A DNA stretch of 64,000 nucleotides from Micromonospora sp. MW-13 (GTDB lineage: Bacteria > Actinomycetota > Actinomycetes > Mycobacteriales > Micromonosporaceae), in NCBI RefSeq assembly GCF_003434305.1, contig NZ_QKKX01000044.1, positions 124,001-188,000 of the forward strand, read 5' to 3'. This document shows, in pieces, positions 17,037 to 23,843 of this stretch. How positions within the stretch are numbered: position 1 is the first letter of the stretch; every line of letters starts with the position of its first letter. The position numbers and the translations under genes are program-made. The notes under the pieces are model-generated. The model was not told where the DNA came from. It ran no database searches and saw nothing but the letters and a program-made list of their open reading frames with translations.

Positions 17037-17477
17037 ATGCTGCTGACGTCCCTGGCCGAGATCGAAGGCGCGATCCGAGCGGCCTGGTCGCCGGACACCT
17101 GCGACCCGGTGGACCTGCCGCACTGGTCGAGCGCGAACCCCGCGTGCGGCCAGTGCGGCGTGACCGCCCTGCTGGTGCGCGAGCTGCTCGGCGGTGAGTT
17201 GCTGCTGGGGACCGTGCTGCGACGGGACGGCACGCGGCAGGGGGTGCACTACTGGAACCGCCTCGGCGGCGGGGTCGAGGTCGACCTCACTCGCGAGCAG
17301 TTCACCAGCGACGAGGTCGTCCAGGCTCCGGTCGTGGTCGATCCCCCACCCGGGCCGCCGGAGCGACTGCGAGACCAGCACCTGCTCCTGCGCCGGCGGG
17401 TCCTTGACTCGCTCGACATCACCCAGCCGTCGCAATCACCGGTTCCGGCGACAGGGCAGACCCGTCGCGGCCGGTAG
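17037..17477 (+). CDS. YunG-family protein
   Basis: A 146-aa protein beginning at the ATG at 17037. It has the family signature WSPDTCDPVDL ... NPACGQCGVTALLVRELLGG followed by GVHYWNRLGGGVEVDLTREQ. This matches the YunG-type family (from Bacillus subtilis yunG), soluble proteins of unknown activity. The conserved Cys in QCGVTA, His-Tyr and Asp-Leu-Thr resemble a papain-like or transglutaminase-like active-site arrangement, but this is only a resemblance. It stands alone, with no signal peptide. The tail after residue 125 is variable. Confidence 0.7.
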   Translation: MLLTSLAEIEGAIRAAWSPDTCDPVDLPHWSSANPACGQCGVTALLVRELLGGELLLGTVLRRDGTRQGVHYWNRLGGGVEVDLTREQFTSDEVVQAPVVVDPPPGPPERLRDQHLLLRRRVLDSLDITQPSQSPVPATGQTRRGR

Positions 17478-17567
17478 CGGCAGCACCACCACGCCTCGAC
17501 TACTGGATTCCGCACATCATCTCGGGGAATCCACGAGTCGCCACAACGAGAAGGCCCGGCACCCCAG

Positions 17568-18332
17568 ATGAAGATCCGTTTGGTCGAGAACGGCGAGACC
17601 GGCGCGTACCGCCCGGTTGACTCCTTCAGTTACGCACGGCTGTCGGAGATCGGTTCCCTCGACGAGGTGCTCGCCTTTGTCAGCAGGTCACGTGCGGCCA
17701 ACCCCGAGGCCCGGTTTCTCTGCACGCTCGACGACCTCAACCAGTGCTGCTACACGAGCATGCACGCCGCCGGGAACGACCGGATCGAATGGCCCGCCGA
17801 ATCGGTCGACTTCGACGATCCGCGCGCTGTCCACGCCTTCGAAGTGGCCCGGCTGGAGCACGTGGTCGCCCGCCTGGACGACGCGCGGTACCGAACGACC
17901 TGGGAGGCGGTCGCAGGTACGCTTCGGCCTTCGCCCGCCGACATCGCTGCCCTCGTCGCCACGAACCGGGACGCCTCCGCCGTGCTCGACGACGTCGTCT
18001 ACGTGCAGCGCCTGCCCGTCAGTCGCGATGACCTGTTGTTGGCGGGGCTGCCCAACGGCTACTTCAGTTCGGATTGGGACGTCTTCCAGAACCACGCCGT
18101 CATTCGGCGGATGGAGGAGCTGCACGGGTATCGCTTTTTCGGCATCGGAGCGTCCTGGCTCGGTTTCGTGGCCGACGCACCACCGAACGCGCAGGGCGCC
18201 GCGCGGCTCATCGAGGATCTGACGGGACTCTACGGCCACGCGGGGGATGCCTCCGACGCATGGCGGGAGCTCGAATCTCTTGCCCGGCGAAGCCCGACGT
18301 TGCTGCTGTGCTACACGGAGGACTTCGCCTGA
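17568..18332 (+). CDS. Conserved-looking soluble protein of unknown function
   Basis: A 254-aa cytosolic protein with consistent coding character, an even mix of residues, and no signal or transmembrane segments. Two halves can be seen. Residues 1-115 contain paired Cys residues (NQCCYTSMHAAG) and acidic clusters. Residues 135-250 contain VYVQRLPVSRDDLLLAGLPN and the Trp/Phe-rich GYRFFGIGASWLGFVA. It starts with ATG 26 nt after a GAGAAGG. I do not recognise a family; it has the look of an actinobacterial DUF or an immunity-like protein, but no neighbouring toxin supports that. Confidence 0.6.
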   Translation: MKIRLVENGETGAYRPVDSFSYARLSEIGSLDEVLAFVSRSRAANPEARFLCTLDDLNQCCYTSMHAAGNDRIEWPAESVDFDDPRAVHAFEVARLEHVVARLDDARYRTTWEAVAGTLRPSPADIAALVATNRDASAVLDDVVYVQRLPVSRDDLLLAGLPNGYFSSDWDVFQNHAVIRRMEELHGYRFFGIGASWLGFVADAPPNAQGAARLIEDLTGLYGHAGDASDAWRELESLARRSPTLLLCYTEDFA

Positions 18333-18461
18333 AGTCGGGGGCCGCCGCCGGGCCGGGGAACCGCCGGGTGGCCGCCTGGGCGTCTGGCCGCCACCGCGCA
18401 GGTCGCCCCGGCCGCCCTGACACCACGGTTCCGGGTCCGCCTCACCTGGCCGGCGTACGCG

Positions 18462-19058
18462 TCAGCGGCAGTATTCGGCGTGCAGTTCCGCGTAGGGGCG
18501 GCGCCCGTTCGGGTGGTCCCGGTGCCGGCCCATGCCGATCTCCACGCAGCAGTGCGTCTGCGGCATCCGCGCGCGGTGCGCCGGGCACTCCTCGGCCAGC
18601 GCGCGGACCTGGTCCGCCACCAGGTCGAAGGCCCTGCGGCTGCCCGTCACCGTCAGCGTGTCGGCGGCGATGTCCCACCGCAGCTGGTCACGGAAGTCCC
18701 GGTGCCAGGCCCACCGGTGATCGGCCGCCGGTCGGGCCGGCCACGCGGCGCCCGGCAGGGTCACCGTGTGCGGCCTGCCGGGCCCGAGTCGGGCCCGGAC
18801 CTGCTTCCACCGCGACGGCGGGAAGGCGAGCCGGTGGTGCAGCAGAAGCAGGTCGAGCGACCGGCCCCAGGAGCAGGCGGGCGGCGCGGCGGCGGCCCAC
18901 ATCGGCAGGTGGACGAGGGTGTACGGCGACCGGGCGGCGAAGCCCCACGCCAGGGCGAACATCGTCGCGGTCCGCTTGTCCAGACAGAACTGCGCCCCGA
19001 GGTGCCCCTCGTACAGGACGCCGAACCTCGGTGCCCGGGCGGGACGGACGACCCGCAT
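18462..19058 (-). CDS. Unrecognised protein with conserved Cys/His/Trp pattern
   Basis: A 198-aa protein from the ATG at 19058, which has GGTGGGGG upstream; an ATG 11 codons earlier at 19091 is also possible. It has a hydrophobic stretch around residues 30-55 (MFALAWGFA ... PMWAAAAPPACSW) that is not clearly a membrane helix, a Trp/Arg-rich middle, and a C-terminal CCVEIGMGRHR. I do not recognise it. It is separated from the upstream hydrolase gene by a strong hairpin, so it has its own transcription. The coding call rests on length, base composition and the absence of a better frame. Confidence 0.5.
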   Translation of the reverse strand: MRVVRPARAPRFGVLYEGHLGAQFCLDKRTATMFALAWGFAARSPYTLVHLPMWAAAAPPACSWGRSLDLLLLHHRLAFPPSRWKQVRARLGPGRPHTVTLPGAAWPARPAADHRWAWHRDFRDQLRWDIAADTLTVTGSRRAFDLVADQVRALAEECPAHRARMPQTHCCVEIGMGRHRDHPNGRRPYAELHAEYCR

Positions 19059-19118
19059 CCGACGGCCCCCACCGGGCTCGACCTTCTCCATCACCGGCGG
19101 CCGAGCCCCGCTCGGCGA

Positions 19119-19171
19119 CCCCGGACGCGGGATGCCTCCGGCCCGTGCGTCGGAGGCATCCCGCGTCGGGG
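19119..19171 (-). terminator. Hairpin terminator downstream of the alpha/beta hydrolase
   Basis: A perfect 17-bp stem (19124-19140 with 19151-19167, loop of 10 nt) extends by four G:C pairs after a one-base bulge. It lies 46 nt past the stop of the leftward-reading hydrolase gene and before the start of the next minus-strand gene. Confidence 0.75.
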
Positions 19172-19216
19172 CGACACGGAGTGGGACCTGTTCCTCGCCG
19201 CCGTCGACGGTGAGGA

Positions 19217-20449
19217 TCAGGGCAGGCGTTCGATCAGCCAGGAGCACAGTTCCTCGGTGATCAGCGTGTGTTCCTCGTTGCGCGAGGCGACTCGGAACTC
19301 GTCGAGCTCACTCTCGCCCGGGTCGAGCGTGTCGACGGGCGTGTACAGCGCCTCCTCGGTGTCGACGTCGCGGATGGCCACGGCGCTGACGGCCGGCACG
19401 AAGCAGTGCGACCGGATGTGCGCCTGCGCGCGCATGCCCAGGTAGGTGGGCAGGGCGTTGAGGGTGTCGGCGAGGATGCCGAAGCCGTCGAGGGTGCCGC
19501 CGGGGGCGGAGCCGACGGTGGGCAGGCCGGACGTGTGAACCTGCCTCGTGTGGGTGGTCACCACCCGCAGCGCCGCGACGAGCTGGTCGTCGCCGGCGGG
19601 CTGCACGTTGAGCCTCGTACCGACGATCGCCAGCCCGAGGCCCTGCACGGCGAGCGCGCCGGCCGCGTTGCCGTTGCCGACGCCGGTGCCCACCCCGTTG
19701 GCCACGCCGATCCGGCGGGGCCGGCGGGGCCAGCCGCCCACCTCGTCCAGGGCGAGCAGGAAGTCCCGCCGGTCCTGGCTGATTGCCGGCTGGTCGTTCC
19801 ACTCCGCGATGTGCCAGGCGAGCAGCTCGCGGGCGGCCGGGCTGTTCATTTGGTCGGAGAACCGGCTGTCGAGGTCCCGGATGTAGTGCGCGAACGCCTG
19901 TAGGGCGACCGGGACCGAGGCGCCCCGGTGCGGGCTGTCGTACGACCAGTACAGCGCCGTCCCGTGGTCGATGCCCTCGGACTCCAGCTTGGCCAGGGCG
20001 TACCGGGTGACCAGGCCGCCCATGCTGAACCCGCCGACCGCCAGCGGGGCGTCGCCGCGACGTTGCGCCACCGCCCGCAGCACCGCCGCCGTGGCGGCTT
20101 CGGCGTTGTCCAGGATCGACGCGCTGCGTTCCTGGAAGCCCAGCAGGACGACGTCCCGGCCGCTGTCGCGCAACGCGCTGATCAGGGCGTAGTCGCCGGA
20201 CTCCAGGTACGCCCAGGAGAACTCCAGGGTGCTGGGGCCGGAGTTGAAGCCGTCGGCCAGGATCACCGGGCGGGTCAGCACGTCGTTGCCGGTGGCGAAG
20301 TACACCCAGGCGGTGCCGCCGGGCAGGTCCCAGACCTCGTTCGGCGCGAGCGGATCGACCTTCACCTCCCTGGGGCCGGCGGCGAGGATGACGGGCCGGT
20401 TGGCTCGCAGGGCCACGGAGACCTGCGGCCCGATGTGTGCGTCACTCAT
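19217..20449 (-). CDS. Alpha/beta-hydrolase (lipase/esterase-like)
   Basis: A 410-aa protein starting at an ATG with GGAGGTG 9 nt upstream. The core reads RPVILADGFNSGPST (the strand before the oxyanion region), then GGFSMGGLVTRYALA, the GxSxG nucleophile elbow with Ser at about residue 144, and later YDSPHRGASVPVALQAF, typical of lipases acting on long-chain substrates. There is no signal peptide, so it is either cytosolic or exported without one. The N-terminal 60 residues are beta-rich and may be a small accessory domain. The catalytic Asp and His cannot be placed with certainty. Function is hydrolytic; the substrate is unknown. Confidence 0.8.
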   Translation of the reverse strand: MSDAHIGPQVSVALRANRPVILAAGPREVKVDPLAPNEVWDLPGGTAWVYFATGNDVLTRPVILADGFNSGPSTLEFSWAYLESGDYALISALRDSGRDVVLLGFQERSASILDNAEAATAAVLRAVAQRRGDAPLAVGGFSMGGLVTRYALAKLESEGIDHGTALYWSYDSPHRGASVPVALQAFAHYIRDLDSRFSDQMNSPAARELLAWHIAEWNDQPAISQDRRDFLLALDEVGGWPRRPRRIGVANGVGTGVGNGNAAGALAVQGLGLAIVGTRLNVQPAGDDQLVAALRVVTTHTRQVHTSGLPTVGSAPGGTLDGFGILADTLNALPTYLGMRAQAHIRSHCFVPAVSAVAIRDVDTEEALYTPVDTLDPGESELDEFRVASRNEEHTLITEELCSWLIERLP

Positions 20450-21119
20450 GGTGCGACACCTCCACGATCGATGTTTCTCTGCGTACGCGTGGTTTCGGAC
20501 GTGGTGCGTGGAGCCCGGACGCGCGGGTGCCCGGAGCGGGACTGCCGGTGCGCGTCCGCGCCATGCCTTGGGGCGTCACCGCCCACGGCGCGGGCGGCTA
20601 TCCGGCGCGACTGGCGGTGGCCGTCGCGCGTCACCGGACCGGTTGGGGCCGGGACCAGGTCACACGATCGCGCCACCGGGGTGGCCGGCGCCGGACCGTG
20701 GACGGTGTCGAACGTCTACCGACGCCGCAGGTGGTGCGCGGCGCGGGGCGCGGGCGGGTGGCGGCGTCGGAACCCACCGATCGCGCCGATGACGTCTGCG
20801 GTGTCCTCCATGCCCACCCTCCCCTCGCCTCACACAGAGCATCACAGCGAACACCCTCCGTCAATATGGAGACGGATGGATGACCGTAAGTTACATAAAG
20901 CATTCATAATTCACGATGTTTTCGGCCCGCTCCGTCGGGACCGGCAGGCGCCGCTGGATCCCGCCGATCCGGGACATCCACCCCGGGGCGGCGGGTCCGT
21001 CGAAGGACGATGAGGACGCCGGGCGTTCGCCGACGACCGCCGGCACGGCGGACGATGCCGCTCGATCGCCGGCACCGGCGACGATGCCACTGTGGACGGC
21101 GGAGCGTCCACTCCGCGGT
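20450..21119 (+). other. Gene-poor stretch with AT-rich patch
   Basis: No coding frame with recognisable domains is seen on either strand. Around 20855-20920 the base composition drops to AT-rich (GTTACATAAAGCATTCATAA), which in this genome usually marks a promoter; the only thing downstream is the kinase remnant at 21121, so it may be the promoter of a gene that has since decayed. Confidence 0.5.
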
Positions 21120-21120
21120 G

Positions 21121-21292
21121 ACGACGCTCGCGTTGAGCTGGACCCCGTTCGCGCCGGTGGCCTGGGTGGGGCAGCGGCTCCTGGTGGCCGCCGCACGGTC
21201 TGGTCTTCCTCGCCCCGCTGGTCTTCCCGGGCGGCCGGCTTCCGCGCCGGCGCTGGTCCCCGGTCGGGTACCTCATCGGTGCGGCGAAGGCG
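21121..21292 (+). pseudogene. Fragment of a histidine kinase membrane domain
   Basis: The frame reads TTLALSWTPFAPVAWVGQRL and then, after a one-base shift near 21180, PPHGLVFLAPLVFPGGRLPR then WSPVGYLIGA. This is the pattern of N-terminal membrane domains of actinobacterial two-component sensors (PHGLVFLxLLVFPDGRLPxRRW). Everything after it is missing, and the next codons are the start of a response regulator, so a deletion removed the kinase core. Confidence 0.6.
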
Positions 21293-21443
21293 ATGTCCGG
21301 GCAGACCCGGGTGCTGATCGTGAACGATCATCCGGTGGTCCGACGTGGACTGCGGATGATGCGGGTGGCTGAGAGCTGGGCCGATGGCGACGGTGCGCAA
21401 CCAGCTCTCGGCCGGGCCCGCCAAGCTCGGCGTCGGCGACCGG
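21293..21443 (+). pseudogene. Response regulator remnant (receiver start plus HTH end)
   Basis: The fragment begins MSGQTRVLIVNDHPVVRRGL, a typical LuxR-type response regulator N-terminus, but stops being recognisable after ~20 residues. In another frame, 21384-21443 reads TVRNQLSAGPAKLGVGDR, which is the recognition helix and end of a LuxR HTH (TVRNQxSAILxKLGVxDR). The receiver core is therefore deleted. The HTH end then runs into the 14-bp repeat array. Confidence 0.6.
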
Positions 21444-21539
21444 GGCCCGGCGTCGCGGGGCCGGCGACGCGGAGCCGGCGACGCGGGGCCAGCGACGTGG
21501 GGCCGGCGACGCGGGGCCGGCGACGCGGGGCGGGCGTCG
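21441..21539 (+). repeat. 14-bp tandem repeat array
   Basis: Six adjacent 14-bp units close to CGGGGCCGGCGACG (21456, 21470, 21484, 21498, 21512, 21526), preceded by one 15-bp variant unit at 21441. A 14-bp period is not a multiple of three, so the array cannot be a coding repeat. It has expanded at the broken end of the response-regulator remnant. Confidence 0.8.
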
Positions 21540-21544
21540 TGGCC

Positions 21545-21781
21545 TCAGCCGGCCGCGTCGGGGTGCCCCGCCATGCCCGAGCCACCGCCGCTGCCGCCCG
21601 AGGATCCGCCGGCGACGCCCGACCCGTCGTCCTCGGTGACCAGGTCCGGTCGGACGTCGGTGTCGTCCGGGGCCGGCACGTCGGTGTCGGCCCCGACCTG
21701 CACGAGCCGGGCCTGCCCGGCCTCGTCCTCGGCGTGCTCCGGGTCGACCGGCAGCTCGCCGTCACGCGCCTGGTATCCCAC
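21545..21781 (-). CDS. 78-aa acidic, Gly/Ser-tailed small protein
   Basis: It starts at a GTG with GGGGAGG 7 nt upstream. The sequence VGYQARDGELPVDPEHAEDE begins a strongly acidic protein (many Asp/Glu, almost no Lys), followed by a Val/Asp-rich middle (VGADTDVPAPDD) and a glycine/serine tail (GGSSGGSGGGSGMAG). It has no signal peptide. The good start site and the biased but non-shadow composition support a real gene, though no family is recognised. It is probably intrinsically disordered. Confidence 0.55.
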   Translation of the reverse strand: MGYQARDGELPVDPEHAEDEAGQARLVQVGADTDVPAPDDTDVRPDLVTEDDGSGVAGGSSGGSGGGSGMAGHPDAAG

Positions 21782-22006
21782 CTGTCGCCTCCCCCGTCGG
21801 TGCCAGTTCGACGGCGGCGGGTGGCTACCCGCTGCGGCGACCGGGAAACCCCGGCGCGGGCACGGACGCGGTCCGGACGGGCGGGGCCGAACCCGGGCGG
21901 CGGGGGAACGACCTGGCGAGAGGCGCACCCGGCCTCCCCCTCGCGGGACCTTCCAAAATGACGCCCGGCCACACCTCGGACGTATCGCACAAGATTCACT
22001 ATATGA

Positions 22007-22165
22007 ATGTCGACGCATTGTTCGACGTCGAACGTTGACACCCCGAAGCCCCTGTGGCAGGTTGACGAATGGCACGGGGGCGCCCACCCTCTGGAACTCT
22101 ATTCCGGCGTTTCGCCGTTCACCGTTTCGGGGGGCGCGGCACTCCTGGCCTCGTCCTACCCGTAA
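22007..22165 (+). CDS. Possible 52-aa peptide ORF
   Basis: An ORF from the ATG at 22007 to TAA gives a peptide with PLWQVDEWHGGAHPLELYSG in the middle and a Ser/Ala/Val-rich end (ending in LLASSYP). It has Trp, His and Glu in a balance unlike random GC-rich frames, and it lies in a locally lower-GC patch. There is no good ribosome binding site, only one Cys, and no recognisable modification enzyme next door apart from an O-methyltransferase 500 nt downstream. It may be a small secreted peptide, a gene remnant or noise. Confidence 0.22.
   Translation: MSTHCSTSNVDTPKPLWQVDEWHGGAHPLELYSGVSPFTVSGGAALLASSYP
22021..22032 (+). promoter_or_regulatory. 12-bp perfect palindrome
   Basis: TTCGACGTCGAA is a perfect 12-bp palindrome in an AT-richer patch after the AT-rich stretch GATTCACTATATGAATG. 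It may be a regulator binding site, and it overlaps the possible 52-aa ORF, so the two readings compete. Confidence 0.3.
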
Positions 22166-22232
22166 CACGGATTATTGCCGGATCGCCATCAGCTTCACCG
22201 ACGATCCGAGCGCCGAGCGGAAGGGGGCCAAA

Positions 22233-22250
22233 ATGCGTTACCTCCACTGA
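22233..22250 (+). CDS. Tiny leader ORF (MRYLH)
   Basis: ATG-CGT-TAC-CTC-CAC-TGA has a strong Shine-Dalgarno (GGAAGGGGG, 5 nt spacing) and is followed 10 nt later by a long GC hairpin at 22261-22297. Very short ORFs with strong initiation sites before a hairpin are the hallmark of attenuation or translational-coupling leaders. No known leader peptide family is recognised. Confidence 0.3.
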   Translation: MRYLH

Positions 22251-22260
22251 CACGTCGCGT

Positions 22261-22297
22261 CGCCGCGGCCATCCGGCGCGTCCGGACGGCCGCGGCG
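22261..22297 (+). terminator. Strong hairpin after the leader ORF (possible attenuator)
   Basis: A 16-bp stem with a single mismatch (22261-22276 with 22282-22297) and a 5-nt loop, CGCGT. It could end transcription from the promoter upstream of 22233 or act conditionally with the MRYLH ORF. There is no U-tract, as usual in this GC range. Confidence 0.55.
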
Positions 22298-22343
22298 CCA
22301 CGTGCCCGCGAAACAGCCCACCACACCGGAAGGGACATCTCCC

Positions 22344-22460
22344 GTGGCGGACAGGTCGCTGCTGCGGCGCGTGACCCATGATTCACTGGCGCCAGTTCCT
22401 CGATTCCTGGCCCGACACAGGGTGCGCGGAGTGCCGACAGGCGCTCGGCGACCCCACTAA
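22344..22460 (+). CDS. Possible 38-aa ORF after the hairpin
   Basis: A GTG with GGAAGGGA 9 nt upstream opens a 38-codon frame (start VADRSLLRRVTHDSLAPVPR) rich in Arg and ending in TAA. The start signal is good, but the peptide has no recognisable family and may be the truncated first part of a lost gene that the leader/hairpin once controlled. Confidence 0.2.
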   Translation: MADRSLLRRVTHDSLAPVPRFLARHRVRGVPTGARRPH

Positions 22461-22699
22461 GGTCGACCCGAATTCCGCCGGGTCGGGGTCGGAATACCGA
22501 AAACCCGGGTGAGCGCACAATCGCTTGATCCTCCGGACACGGCACCATTCGGCACCTGCTCGTTCGGCATTGCCTGAGCTTCCGCTGACCACCGGGCGAC
22601 CGCAGTTCGCGGCGAGTGCCGCGCTGCTCGGCGCCCACCCCGGCAGCGTCCCCGGGGCCGGGGGCGGTACTTGGTTCCACGCGCGAGAAGGGTCCGACA

Positions 22700-23713
22700 T
22701 TGGAAGTACCGCCCGACCCCTCCCACACCGAGCGTCTCGTCGCGCTGCTGCGGGGACACGCCGTCACGCAACTCGTCGCGGCGGCGGCTCGCTTCCGGAT
22801 ACCCGACGTGCTGGCCGAGGACGCCCTCCCGGTCGCCGACATCGGCGCGCGGACCGGAATACCGGTGCCCGCGCTGGACCGGTACCTGCCGGCCCTGGCG
22901 GGACTCGACATCGTCCAGCGCGAGCCCGACGGTACGTACCGCGTCGCGCCGCTCGGACGGCTACTGCGATGCGAGCCTGGTTCACTTTACGGCCAGGCAC
23001 TCATGGCCGGCGACGAGTACTACGGCGCCTGGCAGGAGCTGGACCACGCCCTGCTCACCGGTGAGTCGGCGTTCCACGCCCGACACGGATGCGGGCTGTG
23101 GGAGATGACGGCTCGGAAGCCGGATCTCGCGGTGGCCTTCGCCCGCACCATGCGGTGGAACTCCAACCGGGTCCTGTCCGACGTCCTCGCACTCCACGAC
23201 TTCACCGACGCGCGACTCGTGGTGGACCTGGGGGCGGGCGACGCCACCCTGCTGTGCGGCGTCCTGGCCCGGTATCCAGGGGTTCGCGGGCTCGCCGTCG
23301 AACAGGGCTCGATGGCCGCACGGGCCGCGGCGACCGTGGAGGAAGCCGGCCTCAACCAGCGGTGCGGTGTGCAGACCGGCGACATCCGGCGGACGGTGCC
23401 GAGCGGTGGTGACGTCTACATCCTCAAGTCGGTCATCCACAACTGGCCGGACGAAGCCGCCACGGACATCCTGCGCAACGTCCGGGACGCCATGCCGGCC
23501 GGCAGCCGACTGCTCCTGGTCGAGAACGCCCACGACGGTACGGACCCGGAAGCGGCGCTGCGGGATCTGGCGATGATGGTGCTCTTCGGCAGCCGTGACC
23601 GCACGCCCGCCGAGTACTGCGCCCTGCTCACCCGGGCCGGCTTCGCCGCTTCCACGCCACGGCGGAGCAGTTCCGGCATGTGCCTGATTCCCGCCACCGC
23701 CGACAAGCCCTGA
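22700..23713 (+). CDS. SAM-dependent O-methyltransferase (polyketide/COMT type)
   Basis: A 337-aa protein from a TTG start with GAGAAGGG 7 nt upstream. Residues ~8-90 form the winged-helix dimerisation domain (LVALLRGHAVTQLVAAAARF, PVADIGARTGI). The Rossmann methyltransferase domain follows, with motif I VVDLGAGDATLL (about 168-180), the acidic residue at VEQGS, and the catalytic region ILKSVIHNWPDEAATDI (His in the HNWPDE motif), then LLLVENAHDG. This is the layout of small-molecule O-methyltransferases from aromatic polyketide or carminomycin-type pathways. No biosynthetic genes are adjacent, so the substrate is unknown and it appears as an orphan tailoring enzyme. Confidence 0.85.
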   Translation: MEVPPDPSHTERLVALLRGHAVTQLVAAAARFRIPDVLAEDALPVADIGARTGIPVPALDRYLPALAGLDIVQREPDGTYRVAPLGRLLRCEPGSLYGQALMAGDEYYGAWQELDHALLTGESAFHARHGCGLWEMTARKPDLAVAFARTMRWNSNRVLSDVLALHDFTDARLVVDLGAGDATLLCGVLARYPGVRGLAVEQGSMAARAAATVEEAGLNQRCGVQTGDIRRTVPSGGDVYILKSVIHNWPDEAATDILRNVRDAMPAGSRLLLVENAHDGTDPEAALRDLAMMVLFGSRDRTPAEYCALLTRAGFAASTPRRSSSGMCLIPATADKP

Positions 23714-23843
23714 CGACGTCAGGCATGGGTCGACTGTCGCTGGGCTGCGGGTCACGGGCCAGGTCCGCTCCACCGGGCCGGGGGGACATCCGCGATTCCT
23801 GGGATCGGCAGCGGGGCCGACAGTTGTCTGTGACCCTGACCGG

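Noticed and set aside
17568..18332. Immunity protein of a polymorphic toxin
   Set aside because: No toxin or secretion gene is adjacent and no immunity family is recognisable; left as unknown.
21441..21539. CRISPR-like array
   Set aside because: The units are directly adjacent 14-bp repeats without spacers, so this is a simple tandem repeat.
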